Assembly (NCBI GenBank): GCA_029783825.1
Contig: JAREIK010002672.1
Span: forward strand, 520,260-584,259
From: Sapria himalayana
Lineage: Eukaryota > Streptophyta > Magnoliopsida > Malpighiales > Rafflesiaceae
Direction of reading: 5' to 3'
Length of the DNA stretch: 64,000 nt
A program made the translations under genes and the position numbers. Below are positions 10,263 to 22,440 of this stretch, one piece after another. Numbering within the stretch: position 1 is the first letter of the stretch; the number at the start of each line of letters is the position of its first letter. The notes below the pieces were generated by a model. It was not told the DNA's origin, searched no databases, and saw nothing but the letters and a program-made list of their open reading frames with translations.

Positions 10263-13200
10263 TATTTTCTATTCTTCTTATTCTTCTTATTCTTATTATT
10301 CTTGTTATTCTTCTTATTCTTCTTATTCTTCTTATTCTTCATATTCTTTTTATTCTCCTTATTCATCTTATTCTCCTTATTCTTCTTATTCTTTTTTTAT
10401 TCTTATTCTTTTTATTCTTCTTATTCTTCTTACTCTTCTTATTCTTTATATTCTTCTCATTAAAGTTATTCTTCTCATTCTTCTTATTCATCTTATTCTT
10501 CTTATTCAACTTATTCTTCTAATTCTTCTTATTATTCTTTTTATTTTTTTTATTATTGTTATTATTGTTATTGTTCTTATTTTTATTATTCGTCTTATTC
10601 TTATTTTTCAAGTTATTCTTTTTATTCTTGATATTCTTCAAATTCTTATCCTTTTTATTCTTCTTAATCTTCTCATTTTAATTGCTCTTCTTTTTATTAT
10701 TATTCTTCATATTCTTCATATTTGTCATATTCTTCTTATTCTTCTTATTCTACTTACTCTTCTTATTCTTAATATTCTACTTATTCTTAATATTCTATTT
10801 TTTCTTATTATTTTTCACAATAATCTTATTCTTCATATTCTTCTTATATTTCTTTTTCTTCTTATACTTTTTATTCTTCTTAGTCTTATTATTCTTCTTA
10901 TTCTTCTTATCCTTCTTAATCTTCTTATTCTTCTTATTCATTTTATTCTTCTTATTTTTTATTCTTTTTATTTTTATTAATCTTCTTATTCTTCTAATTC
11001 TTCTTATTTTTCTTTTTATTCTTATTCATTTTATTCTTCTTATTATTCTTTTTCTTTTTTATTCTTCTTAATCTTATTATTCTTCTTAATCTTATTATTC
11101 TTCTTAATTTTATTATTCTTCTCAATCTTATTATTCTTCTTATTATTGTTAGTATTCTAATTCTTCTTATTTTTCTTATTCATATTATTATTCTTTTTCA
11201 TGTAATTCTTGTATTTCTTATTATTCTTTTTATACTTCTTATTCTTTTTATTCTTTTTATGCTTTTTATTCTTCTTATTCATCTTATTCTTCTTATTATT
11301 CTTATTCTTCGTATTCTTCTCATTCTTTTTTTTCTTCTTATTCTTCTTATTCATTTTATTCTTCTTATTTTTTTATTCTTTTTAATTTTATTATTCTTCT
11401 TATTTTTCTTTTTATTCTTATTCATTTTATTCTTCTTATTGTTCTTATTCTTCTTTTTCTTCTTAATCTTATTATTCTTCTTAATATTGTTATTATTTTA
11501 AATTTTTTTATTTTTCTTATTCATATTATTATTCATTTTCATGTTTTTCTTGTAATTATTATTATTATTTTTATACTTCTTAATCTTTTTATTCTTTTTA
11601 GGCTTCTTATTCTTCTTATTGTTCATATTCTTCATATTCTTTTTATTCTTCATATTCTTCTTATACTTCTTATTCATCTTATTTTTTTTATTCTTCTTTT
11701 TCTTATTATTATTCTTATTCTTCTTATTTTTCTTATTCTTCTTTTTATTTTTCTTTTTATTCTTATTCTTCTTCTTATTCTTTTTGTTTTTATTCTTCTT
11801 ATTCTTCTTTTTTCTCTTATTCTTTTTTATTCTTCTTATTTTTCTTATTCTACTTATTTTTCTTATTCTTCATATTCTTCTTAATCTTATTATTATTATT
11901 ATTCTTCTTCTTCTTATTCTTCTTTTTCTTCTTATTCTTCTTATTCTTCTTATTCTTCTTATTTTTCTTATTCATCTTATTATTATTTTTCATGTTATTC
12001 TTGTAATTATTATTTTTATTTTTATACTTCTTTTTCTTTTTGTGTTTATTCTATTTATTCTTCATATTTTTCTTATTCTTCTTTTTCTTCTTATTTTTTT
12101 ATTCTTCTTATCCTTATTATTTTTCTTATTCTTCTTATTCTTCTTATTCTTCTTATTCTTCTTATTCTTATTATTCTTCTCATTCTTCTTAATCTTATTA
12201 TTATTATTATTATTCTTTTTATTCTTATTCTTCTTATTCTTCTTATTCTTATTTTTCTCCTTATTTTTCTTATTTATCTTATTCTTCTTTGTTTTCTGAT
12301 TCTTCTTATTCTTCTCAATATTTTTATTCTTCTTATTCTTCTTATTCTTCTAATTCTTTTTATTCTTTTTATTCTTCTTATTCTTCTTATACTTCTATGT
12401 TTTCTAATTCTTTTTATTCTACTTATTCTATTATTCTCATTATTCTTATTCTTCTTATTGTTCTTATTCTTCTTATTGTTTTTATTCTTCTTAATCTTCT
12501 TATTCTTTTTATTATTCTTATTCTTCTTATTCGTCTTATTCTTATTTACTCCTTATTTTTCTTATTTATCTTATTCTTCTTTGTTTTCTGATTCTTCTTA
12601 TTCTTCTCAATATTTTTATTCTTCTTATTCTTCTAATTCTTTTTATTCTTCATATTCATCTTATTCTTCATATTCTTCTTATACTTTTATGTTTTCTAAT
12701 TCTTTTTATTCTACTTATTCTTCTTATTCAATTATTCTCATTCTTAAATTATTATTATTGTTCTTATTCTTCTTATTCTTGGTATTCTTCTTATTCCTTA
12801 TTCTTCTTATTCTTATGATTCCTCTTATTCTTGGTATTCTTCTTATTCCTTATTCTTCTTATTCTTCTGATTCTTCTAATTCTTTTTTTCTTCTTATTCT
12901 TCTTATTCTTCTTATTCTTCTTATTCTTCTAATTTTTCTTATTATTCTTATTATTCTTATGCTTCTTATTCTTCTCATTATTCTTATTATTTTTATTCTT
13001 CTTATTCTTCTTATTCTTCTTCTTATTCTTAGTATTCTTATTATTCTTATTCTTCTTATTCTTCTTATTCTTCTTATTTTACTTATTCTTATTATTTTAC
13101 TAATTCTTATTATTCTTCTTATTCTTCTTATTTTTCTTATTTTTCTTATTCTTCTTATTTATCTTATTCTTCTTATTTTTTTTATTCTTTTTATTCTCCT

Positions 13201-13400
13201 TATTCTTCTTATTTTTTTTATTCTTCTTATTCTTATTTTTCTTCTTATTTTTCTTATTTAACTTATTCTTCTTTGTTTTCTAATTCTTCTTATTCTTCTC
13301 AATATTTTTATTTTTCTTATTCTTCTAATTCTTCTTATTCTTCATATTCTTCTATATTTTCTAATTCTTTTTATTCTACTTATTCTTCTTATTCTTCTTA
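10263..13400. repeat. TTATTCTTC array, left part of the tail of LINE C
   Basis: About 3.1 kb of 9-bp-type repeat, interrupted on the right by the CACTA-like element. With the part after that element (24540-29768) it would form one tail of about 8.4 kb. It contains a longer unit repeated three times: blocks starting near 12258, 12549 and 13247 share TTCTTTGTTTTCT, then CTCAATATTTTTATT, then a TTTTCTAATTC segment. Another recurring unit with CATGT-ATTCTTGTA is at 11198, 11536 and 11988. Long open frames in it are not genes. Confidence 0.93.
13398..13400. other. Left TTA target-site repeat of the CACTA-like element
   Basis: TTA directly left of the element end at 13401, matched by TTA at 24540-24542. 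A 3-bp duplication is what CACTA transposases make. TTA is frequent in this array, so the match alone is weak evidence. Confidence 0.55.
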
Positions 13401-14600
13401 CACGACAAGAAAAGCCCATGTGTCTGAAAATTTCCTTAGCTATATTGGCTTTATCCGTTGCTAAATTATAATAATGACAGAGAAATGATTGATTAATGGT
13501 GATAATTATCCCAAGATAAATGCTTGCCGCAAATTATTAACGAGAAACTAAATTCCCTAGCTAATCTTTTAATTACAGAAATTCCTCAGCTATTTATTAT
13601 TTTTTCCTTTCTCATTTTGTTTGTAATTAAGAGTTACAACAACTTCCCTATTTAAATTAGTGAGGGAAAAATACCTAGCTATTTTTATTTAAAAACTATT
13701 TTCACTTTTTATTTTTTTTTCAAAAAATTTGATTACCTATTTTTTTTTAATTTTTAATTTAAATTGAATAAAAACTATGACTATAAACCATTATTTTTAA
13801 TTAACAAAAATTCAAAATAATTAATAAATTATTGTGATACAATATGTTACATAGTTAACAAAAACATAACATAAATATATTTGTTTCTGCTTTTCTTTAA
13901 CTTTCTTGTTCTTTTCGCTCCAACACGCAATGAATTGGATAGGTCATCTTTTCTTCTTCATCAATATATGTAAAGACAATGTATAAACTAATGTTGCTTT
14001 CTCTCCCCCAGCTCATCTGTTCACCATCTTTCTACTGCGACAAATTTCTTTATGTAGATGACTTTGATCACATATCAAATTCGTTAGGTGGCCCCACCTT
14101 GATAAGATATGAATATGAGCCTGTTATGTTATAATTCAATCACATCACTCTTATCAAAATACATTTCTAATATAATAAAGCAAAAATACAGTCATATAAT
14201 ACAATCAAACATAAAATCACACCAACCCACATCGATCCCTTATGCACTTGTTCATTACTATCTATGATCTTTAACCAAGCTTATATGCATGGATGGACAT
14301 GTATAACTATGTAAAAATATCAACCTGCCACATGTTTAATGCAAGTGTAAAGCAATCTAAACATTTTAATAATAATAGAAAGTGGATTTGCAAATGCACA
14401 AGGGAATTGAAAATATAATCTTTCGTTGCTATGACCAGTACTTGTAATGAGTTTTAGAGAGTGGATTCACAATTTCTAGCTCGTGAATTGAACACTAACT
14501 TATACATAACATGGTAGCTCACTGAAACAAAGCTAGTGCAGAAAATACATCCTCAAAATGATCAAATACAAAATCAAACGATTCAAATAGATTATGAAAT
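13401..14600. other. Left subterminal region of the CACTA-like element
   Basis: AT-rich DNA with CTAGCTA/CCTAGCTA motifs in the first 300 bp. No ORF above 60 codons and no recognisable gene. It is probably the left cis-acting region of the transposon. Confidence 0.5.
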
Positions 14601-15170
14601 TATAGTTCCTCTTTGGAATCAACACCATGCACTTCATCTGCCACCTTGCTAGGGTTTGTTTTGGTTTCTAGTTCATGAACCATTTTTCAACAGCATCATC
14701 CTCAACAATAGCATCGGGGCTTATGTCGAGATAGACTTGACAAAATTATATATTTGAGAAGCGAATCCTTTAGGATCATCAAGGTTGAAATAGCTCTCTA
14801 TTAATGTAGTCTAGTACATTAGCCTGGCTGTTTGCCCAAGATATAGTTTAGCAGTAGGAGCATGGGAGGTAAAGATCATGCAAGCCCAATATATATATCA
14901 ACCCACTTGTATCCCATCATAAGATTCTTGTTCCCAAAAGATGATGACAATATCCTTGAGTACGTAAATGAAGATGGGACCTTGGTTGAATATGCAAGGG
15001 ATGATTGATGTTGATGGAATAAGAAGGAAATTGAAAACCAAGCCAAGGGTGCCGGTAGTTCTTGGGCTTTGAAAGCACCCACGATAAAGAATGGTAAAAA
15101 AAGAAAAAAAAGGAGATGTTATAGGTGGATAACAAAAGAGGCATAAGAGGAATGAGATTCCAATCAAAAC
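14600..15170 (-). pseudogene. Unassigned coding-like fragments inside the CACTA-like element
   Basis: Two stretches look like decayed coding sequence. At about 14620-14810 the minus strand reads YFNLDDPKGFASQIYNFVKSI, then after a shift DISPDAIVEDDAVEKWF, then after another shift ELETKTNPSKVADEVHGVD and a stop. At 14876-15167 there are overlapping open frames of 68-89 codons with no recognisable motif. I cannot name the parent gene. Clean amino-acid runs broken only by single-base shifts suggest a captured host exon rather than chance. Confidence 0.4.
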
Positions 15171-15224
15171 AGTGAAGGCAGCTTTGGTCAGGATAAGATT
15201 CTAAAGAACAAAGACATATGAAAA

Positions 15225-16190
15225 GAAATATAACTTGTTAACTTCAATGAGCCCATGGCTTGTAGATAGTTTATCACCAGGAAACTTAGAAATAGGAATT
15301 GATGTATTTTCTAAAGCCTTCCTGACAACATATGGACTCACAGGAATACTCACGGTCTACACAATGTTGAGCACAGAACACCATCATTGTCTACACAGAT
15401 AACACACCAAGATAAAAAAATATAAAATTAAATAGCACTTAGCTTCATTGCACTAATGAGCTATGCAATTCTTCTACAAGTAGAAGGGAAGGCCATTGAT
15501 GTTCCATTCATCAACATGTGCTTTTGGAGAGTCCATCTAAGCACTGGAGCCACAACACCACTATGAGCACTTATGCTAACCCCAACATCACCATTAGCTG
15601 TTAGCCCTCTGATCGACTTGCATCCAGCTTCAATTGTTAATAGCTATAGCTCATACTTCAATAACATGATCAACAAAATGACCATAATCTGGAAGTAAAG
15701 TGGGCTCTTCATAGCTCATATTGATGAGATCACATTTATGCTGCATAAAAGCAAGTATTTTCACCATGTGGCTTATCTAGAGTAAATACGAATGACTAAT
15801 AAAAATATTCAACCTCCACAATAGTTATCATGGCCTATGTCAATATTTACATTGACCCCAAGCATGAGTCTCCAATCTTGCATGATACTATTTGTGCTCC
15901 AGATGCAACTCCATTGAGCTACTGCTCCTTAAATTGAAGAGCGAGATAAAAATGTAAAAGCACCCTGAAAGAATAAACCAATAGTAGTAGACAAGTGCGA
16001 TCTTTATGAGTGGACAGCAAAAACAATAGTAGCAACATGTGTACCATGAGCAGAAGAATCAGTTATGATGCCCAGAATATTTCTCTCATCATAAATATTA
16101 AGAGCAAATGTACAAACATCTAGCTTGCTAATTATTCCAAATTTTCTTTATCCCTGAAAGTGTAATTCACATCGCATCACAACACAACCC
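15225..16190 (-). pseudogene. TPP2: Captured fragment of tripeptidyl peptidase II (TPP2)
   Basis: Minus-strand pieces match the subtilisin-type catalytic domain of plant TPP2, in order: ISKLDVCTFALNIYDERN and DSSAHGTHVATI (the catalytic His block, 16029-16060), LNGVASGAQIVSCKIGDS (about 15860-15910), HKCDLINMSYEEPTLLPDYG (about 15700-15760), APVLRWTLQKHMLMNGTSMA (catalytic Ser block, about 15505-15560), and IPVSPYVVRKALENTSI with DKLSTSHGLIEVN (about 15240-15350). Non-coding DNA separates some blocks where the coding reads straight through in the family, so introns appear to be retained. That points to capture at the DNA level. The stretch with the oxyanion Asn (GNSGP) is missing, and stops and shifts are frequent. 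TPP2 is a large cytosolic exopeptidase; this piece is not functional. Confidence 0.82.
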
Positions 16191-16431
16191 AATGATGTCC
16201 ATCTGTAAGAAAACTAGGCACTAATAATCAATAAACAAAGAAAATACGTAGCTAATTGCTATATCTATTCTATGGATCTCAATAAAAAGCTTTAAAAAAG
16301 CAATGAACATTAAGATATATGATGCAAAACATCAAAAGAAGCAAAACTAGAAAAAAATGGTAGTTTATAAATATTGTCTTTCATACTGTAAGAATATATT
16401 TTTTTTAATTTACTCATTACACATTTATGAT

Positions 16432-16470
16432 TATGAGTTTTTATGAGTTTTTATGAGTTTTATATGAGTT
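16432..16470. repeat. Short tandem repeat of TTATGAGTTTT
   Basis: About three units of 11 bp plus a degenerate fourth, in the intergenic part of the CACTA-like element. Confidence 0.7.
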
Positions 16471-16510
16471 TACTTTTAACATGAAATCAAAAGAAGAGGT
16501 GTGAGCGTGT

Positions 16511-16624
16511 AATAATAGGGTGACACATCATGTGGTAGTCTGGCATGCAATAATAGGGTGACACATCATATGGTAGTCTGGCATGCAATAATAAGGTGAC
16601 ACATCATGTGGAAGTCTGGCATGC
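16511..16624. repeat. 38-bp minisatellite, three copies
   Basis: Copies at 16511-16548, 16549-16586 and 16587-16624 differ at single positions. Each contains GACACATCAT, GGTAGTCTGGCATGC or close variants. Related CATGTGG/GGCATGTG words continue to about 16830. It is more GC-rich than the surrounding DNA. Short open frames across it are not genes. Confidence 0.9.
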
Positions 16625-16875
16625 ACCACGTGGAACTCTGCCATGTGCCAGTGGTAGTTTGGATTCCACCATGTGCATGTGTATGTAGTGTGACACAAAT
16701 TAGGTGACATTGTGGCATGTGCCATGTGGCAGTGTGCACATTAGATGTGTGTGTGGAAAGGTAGTGGGCAATTATATGCATGTAGTGTGACATGATTTGT
16801 GAGGCAGTGTGGGCATTGAATGCATTTGTGTGTTATGGTAGTATGCAAAATGAATATATCATTTTTCAACTACTT

Positions 16876-16941
16876 CTAAACTTGTTAAATCACATTATAA
16901 TCACTCATCTAAACTTGTTAAATCACATTATAATCACTCAT
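16876..16941. repeat. 33-bp tandem duplication
   Basis: Two exact copies (16876-16908 and 16909-16941) beginning CTAAACTTGTTAAATCAC, followed by the start of a third. Confidence 0.9.
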
Positions 16942-17059
16942 CTAAACTGTATATAAATATATCAATAAGTATAGAAGATCATAGAAAATATTAAATAGCT
17001 GAAAAAATGGGTCTAATCAGCAAAATCATGGAGCTTCTTGATAATAGTTTGGAAGATTA

Positions 17060-17480
17060 CTTTGATTGTTTAATATTCTGCAAAACAAGACATCATAATT
17101 AGATAAATGAGAATGTGTTTAACAAGAACATTCTGAAAGTTATAAAAAAAGTATTTTTGGAGTACAAGAGCATGAAGATCTGGGGTCACTTCAGAAGACC
17201 ATCCATTATCAAAATGGTCAAGATCAAAGAACTCAATGGCATCAAAAACATCAAATAACTCATTAGAGGCATCATTAAGAGAGACAAAGTTGGTGAATCC
17301 CAAAGTTGATTTTTCTGCCTCACCATCATCACTACTTCCTAGATCTTCAACTTTTATAGCATTAATTTCAGTTTCAAGCAAGAAGACATGTCATTGCATA
17401 TTTCCAGATGAAAATTCAGAATGATAGTTCACTGGCATTGCTTGAAACAACTTCCTCAATGCTGAAAATGGTAGTATTTA
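17060..17480 (-). pseudogene. Captured coding fragment, possibly EDR2-like (START/DUF1336 protein linker)
   Basis: The longest open part runs 17381-17070. It contains a clear acidic coding-like stretch: KVEDLGSSDDGEAEKSTLGF, NFVSLNDASNELFDVFDA and DNGWSSEVTPDLHA. The frame continues upstream to about 17470 with FQAMPVNYHSEFSSGNMQ and one stop. The pattern of an Asp-rich linker, a FFDV-like block and a WSS.. block before a DUF1336 domain resembles ENHANCED DISEASE RESISTANCE 2-like proteins as I recall them. No diagnostic domain is present, so the name is tentative. After the HA the sequence becomes low-complexity, probably intron. It lies on the same strand as the TPP2 and NUP93 pieces. Confidence 0.4.
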
Positions 17481-20020
17481 GTCAAAAAAGCAATGTGTGA
17501 GTGCAGAGAAATGAACCATTTTTGCTACCTGCAACCCTTTCAAGCATACAAATAATTATGGAGCATGCTAATGACGAACAAAGATATAGTTTCCAAAATT
17601 TCTAAATTTAAATCTCAATGAGTCCAATGTCGTTTAAGTTAGATACATTCTAATACATTAATAGAATCTATCATAACTAGCAAAGCATGATTAGAAAAAT
17701 GGTAGCTTGTATAAGCTCTTCTAATGCTTTCGTTTCTCTTTAGGTTGTGTTTGATTGGATAGAATTGAAGGAGAACATGATTTGATGATATTAAAATAAA
17801 CTAGGATTAATAATCTCATTTTGGATTTAAAAATCTTAATGAATTAGCATGGAATATACTTAGGCATAAAGATTTAAAACACTTATTTTACACATTTATC
17901 AAACAATCTCTATAAATGAGAGATTTCCTAAGAGTTTATAGTAATTTATAAGTAACTATCAATTATAATTGATATATTTTCAAATCCAATTTTCAAATTC
18001 TTATGGAATTCAAATAATGGATGAATATGTTCATTCATTTGGTATTCAATTTCATGGCTCATTCAAATGTTAAAATAGATATAATTTCGTTTCTAATAAG
18101 ATATCACATCATTATGCGATGACCAAAATCAGTCTAAACTCTAAAATGTAAGTCTCGAATTCAAGATTTATCATACATGATCGCTTTAATCTTTTGAAGT
18201 AAGACTGTCAAAATAAGATACTGATACAAATTTTTTTTTATCTTGCCTTCATATTGTAAATGCTTCCATATATTAGGATAAGATAAGATAGATATGGAAA
18301 TCACATTCACACCCAAGTATGCAAGGCTCTTGCTTTAACAAGATATATTAAAAAAGAGAAATATCTCAACAATTTTACCCGAAAACTTTAAAGAAACTAT
18401 GTTTGAATAGACTTTGTAATACAAAAATTTTTCAAGTGATAAATCATCTTAATATATTTTTCATTCATAAACAAATTTAACTTCAATGTTATTATGAAAA
18501 CCAATATTAGTATTTATTTAATTACACAATACATTTGTAAAAGATAATATATGCAATGAAAATAATATACCAAAATACCTATATGTAATCCCTCTTCCTT
18601 CTAATCCTACCACCCAATGTTAGTTTAAGCCAACACCCAATGTTGAGTCAATCATCTTTATATCATAGTTCATTAGAATTTTCTTGTGAATTAAGGTGAA
18701 AATAAAACTTTAGGTTGAGATTTCTTTAAACAAATAACATTTAGAGCTAGAGTTACAAAAAAAGGTTGCCTACATTACTTTTAAGGCATAATAATGTAGC
18801 CCTTTTGTGGAGTACATTTCTTGTGAATCATCGAATGATATAGAATAACTTCCAAAACAACCAAAATAGAGATATCAAATTCACAAAATAAATGTTAAAA
18901 ATTTACTATACTATAAGTTCCATCTTCTTTCCTTTGCCAATGTCACCGGATCAATAGATCTCTTGGTTCCATACCCCTACAAGTGGAGGGTCTAGTTAAT
19001 TAACTAATGTAAATCACACATTATACACACATTACATTATGGTTTGAGATATAGCTAAAATAACAAATTAAATGTAAACTAAAAGCCAACTTTGCAAAGA
19101 AGTTAAATTCAACCAAATGGATAATTAACACATTTAGTGAATGTTTGGTAATAACTTGAATTAATAAATAAAAAAATATTTTTATTTATTATCATTATAA
19201 TTTATGACTGTAAATATACTAAGTAAATAACTCTATAAATTTTATGGTGATTCTATCAAGCAAGATTATGTTGGTAGAGATATAGTTTGTTTTTTTTTAA
19301 TTTTACAACTCAACAACAATAATTGTTCATTTAACCAGGGGAAGCCACTCATTGTATAACTGCTTGTGAATAATATTAGTGTGCCCATCAAGCTCATCCA
19401 CATGGTGCCTCGGTAGAAATAGAAGTCCCATCTACTAGAAAAATATAGATCAATTCTTTATCAAGAAGTTAAGAAAATTTTAGGAATTCAAAAAATTATA
19501 CAAAAGAACCTTACTCAAATCTCGAAGAACCCAAAAACATGAGAGTTTGGAAAATGGCTTCGCAAGTCCCATCAACAACACCAATAGCCATTATAGTAGG
19601 ATGATCATCTCAATGCTAGAAACAAACTTTCTCACTTTGAAAGATTAAGCAAACAAGCTACAAACCATAATTCTCGGAACTTAAACTTACTTTGGCATGA
19701 TTGCCCCAATCCTTTGCTTCCTTGAAAAGTCACAACCCTATAATGTTTGGTGCTAATACTTAGCATAATTTAAACTCATAGCCACATTGAAAACATGCTA
19801 AGGAGTTGGAAAAAAGGCTAGATATTGTCATTATATGGCTAATCCTCTTTGAAACACACAACTTGGAAGAAGAAACACTATGTATCCAAGAATAGTACAA
19901 ATACAGGGAAATGTTGTTAGTAACTTACCTTAAGGGGAGCCATTTTTTTAAGTTCAAAACAAAAAATACAGCAAAATATTTTTTATGACCACCATTTTGT
20001 TAGCTAAGTAACAATGTAAG
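17481..20020. other. AT-rich internal part of the CACTA-like element, no gene seen
   Basis: About 2.5 kb of AT-rich DNA with scattered stops in all frames. I see no domain, tRNA or structured repeat in it. Confidence 0.5.
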
Positions 20021-20021
20021 A

Positions 20022-20261
20022 AAAAGCGAGAGAGAGAGAGAGAGAGAGAGCAAGAGAGAGGGGGATAGACTGAGAGGGGGAAGAGAGTAAGAGAGAGAAG
20101 GCAAGAAAAAACAAGAGGGAGTAAGAGCATGCTAGAGAGAGAGTGCATTCTAGAGAGAGAGAGAGATTGTGAGAGAGAGAGAGAGAGGGGGAGGGATAGA
20201 AAGAGAGAGAGGGAGAAAGAGAGAGAGAAAGAGAGGGGGGAGGGTGAGAGAGAGGGGGAGG

Positions 20262-20294
<33 letters not shown>
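20022..20294. repeat. (GA)n-rich microsatellite
   Basis: Interrupted GA/GAGAGGG repeat, lying about 30 bp past the stop codon of the NUP93 fragment (the stop is at 20328-20330 on the minus strand). The Glu/Arg and Ser/Leu open frames across it are artefacts. Confidence 0.93.
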
Positions 20295-20296
<2 letters not shown>

Positions 20297-20327
20297 GGTG
20301 AGGAAATAATAAATAGCTAGGAAATTT

Positions 20328-21840
20328 TCACAAACTCTGAGCAACCTTTTCATATAAATCATGAGGCCAATTCTGGCTTAAATTGTTTGCAAGGAACATC
20401 TAAATCTTGGCTTTGATAGCTCGAGATGATCCATTAGAATCGGTGATGCTGTCAAGATAGGTAAGAGCAATTTTCATAAGGTCGAGCATACATGCTGGAA
20501 AATGGAGAGACAACACATCATTCTGACGCACATTACTGGCCACATCTGCCATGCAAGGATCAAAGGGAATAAATGGCAGTATGGTTACTTTTCTCAAAGC
20601 ATCTGCATGACGTCCTAATTTTTCCAACTTGTACACATCCAACATTGCCTCCAACTACCTAAGCATAGTTTCTTGCTCTAAAGCAAGTTCCTTCTCCAGG
20701 GTACTTGCATCAGAGTAACACTTGTTAGTCTCCAAAATCTCATTTCCAGATTGAATAAGACCAACAACCTAGCTCTCATTATCAAGTCTGCCATGTGTTG
20801 GCACAGATTGCTTCAGAAAGGCACCTATTAGTAGCATCCAGTGCCAAAGAGAATTCTCCAACTCTCTTCAATATTTCAATAGATTTGTCATAAAAGCTAG
20901 CTTGTTGTTGCTGGTGGACAGCTTAAAGAAGAAACTTTTGCCTCGAACTAAAGTCAAGCAAAAACCATACCAGTTCACCTTCCTCGCAAGCACCTCTCAG
21001 ACCAAATAAAAGATAAACACCACCATTCCATAATGACAACTTAGAAAGAAGTTGCTTAAACATCAAACCTCTCTTTCTTTTCTGATCCATGGTACCTCTT
21101 CCACTCCATGACACCTCTCCTCCACCAACAGTAGTGACAGCTTGTTCATAGTATTCCAATGTCATTGCATGATCTCCATGACGTAAAAATCCAGCACCAC
21201 ATCACTTGATTAGGCTTGAGGCCTCTGCATGAGCTTACATCACTCCTATTTTCTTTACAATTCCTACACCTCAGAAAGAACCCCACAGTCAGCCAACACA
21301 ATTGATATGTGGACAACATCGATATTATATCCCTCATCTTCAACTTTTTTGGATAAATAGATGACAGTGGACCATAACTATATGCTTAGAAGTAGCACAT
21401 ATAAATAGACCAGAGGGTCCTAGCCTTTTTTGGTGTAGTATGAAGTCGTGAATTTGTTTAAATAAACCTGTAGGTCTTCCAAGCTATATGGTGTGTGTCC
21501 TTCATGAAAGGTAGTGGCTAAAGATCCACTGGGGGATCTCGAATTGCTGATAAAATGAACTACAAAAATCCTTTATAGTATTGAATAATGTTGGTAGACT
21601 CTCGGTAAATGATCAATTAGATGGTGACAACCAGATACGAGAGCATAGAGCAATAATTTTTTCTATCGCATGATATTCATCCTGCCAAGTCCATCACTCA
21701 GCATCTTTTCACATTCTCCTGAAGCAGAAATTGTTGTATGAACCATGCCCCCAGTGTTAATCCACTTTGTCCGCAGTGGAGCAAATTGTTGGGAAGCACA
21801 AGATGACTATGCTGCATTTGTTGCTTCATCAAGCAAAAAT
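20328..21840 (-). pseudogene. NUP93: Captured C-terminal half of nucleoporin NUP93
   Basis: NUP93 is a scaffold protein of the nuclear pore inner ring. Minus-strand reading gives matches in order: DEATNAA with ASQQFAPL and KWINTGGMV (about 21740-21830), KKLLLYALVSG, SLPTLFNTIKDF, PYSLEDLQVYLNKF, EGYNIDVVHISIVLADCGVL (about 21285-21345), LEYYEQAVTTVGGGEVSWSG (21100-21160), LRGACEEGELVWFL, FYDKSIEILKRVGEF, LDATNRCLSEAICA, QSGNEILET, LEAMLDVYKLEK, DALRKVTILPFIPFDP, MKIALTYLDSITDS and the true C-terminus NWPHDLYEKVAQSL followed by TGA at 20328-20330. At least three frameshifts and several stops break it. The blocks run together with no visible introns, so this piece may have passed through an mRNA copy; the parent's exon map would show this. 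Confidence 0.9.
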
Positions 21841-22019
21841 ATATCTGCTGCTAGGTCGTGTCGATTTGGACACTTTTTTAATAAAATACTCAGCAGAGAA
21901 TGAATCCATCTAGCTGCATTTTCTGAACTAACAGCTCCCAACTACATAGAATGATTGTAGTTATTGTTATCAGGATGAAGAAGACCTATATAGCATAAAA
22001 ATGATTCATTCCTTAAGCT

Positions 22020-22440
22020 GATCATGATGTTTTAAGGTACCATATAGTGTGAAGATGAATAATAAGTATAAATAGAAGATGAGGATGAAAATCAACAAAG
22101 AGGTAAAAAAGTATCAAGGAGTTTGGAGAGAGATGAAATAGTGCTTAAATGTGCTTACTTTTATATTAATGGTTACTCAACCATTATCAGTGACATGGAT
22201 GCATGAATCTATTATTGCACTTCTAACTGGTTCCTGATATGAAACTTTGATTAGCCATGTCGACGAACATAAAAATGCAACCAAAACCATGAAGCCATGA
22301 ATCTGAGAAGAAGAATTTTAATTTCCAGTAAAATTCATAATGTCTGCCAAATTGTTATGTAGATTTAAGCATTTAGCAAGCATAATTACCACATTCTTCA
22401 AAACCTATATTGACTTGAAACATTGAAATTATTTTCTTTT
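22020..22440. other. Internal CACTA DNA, nothing recognised
   Basis: No ORF or known motif. A further upstream NUP93 stretch could be hidden here in decayed form, but I cannot read one. Confidence 0.35.

Noticed and set aside
20129..20320. Glu/Arg (and on the other strand Ser/Leu) open frames
   Set aside because: They are the (GA)n microsatellite translated.
20328..21840. NUP93 as a working host gene
   Set aside because: At least three frameshifts and several in-frame stops; only the C-terminal half is present and it lies inside a transposon.
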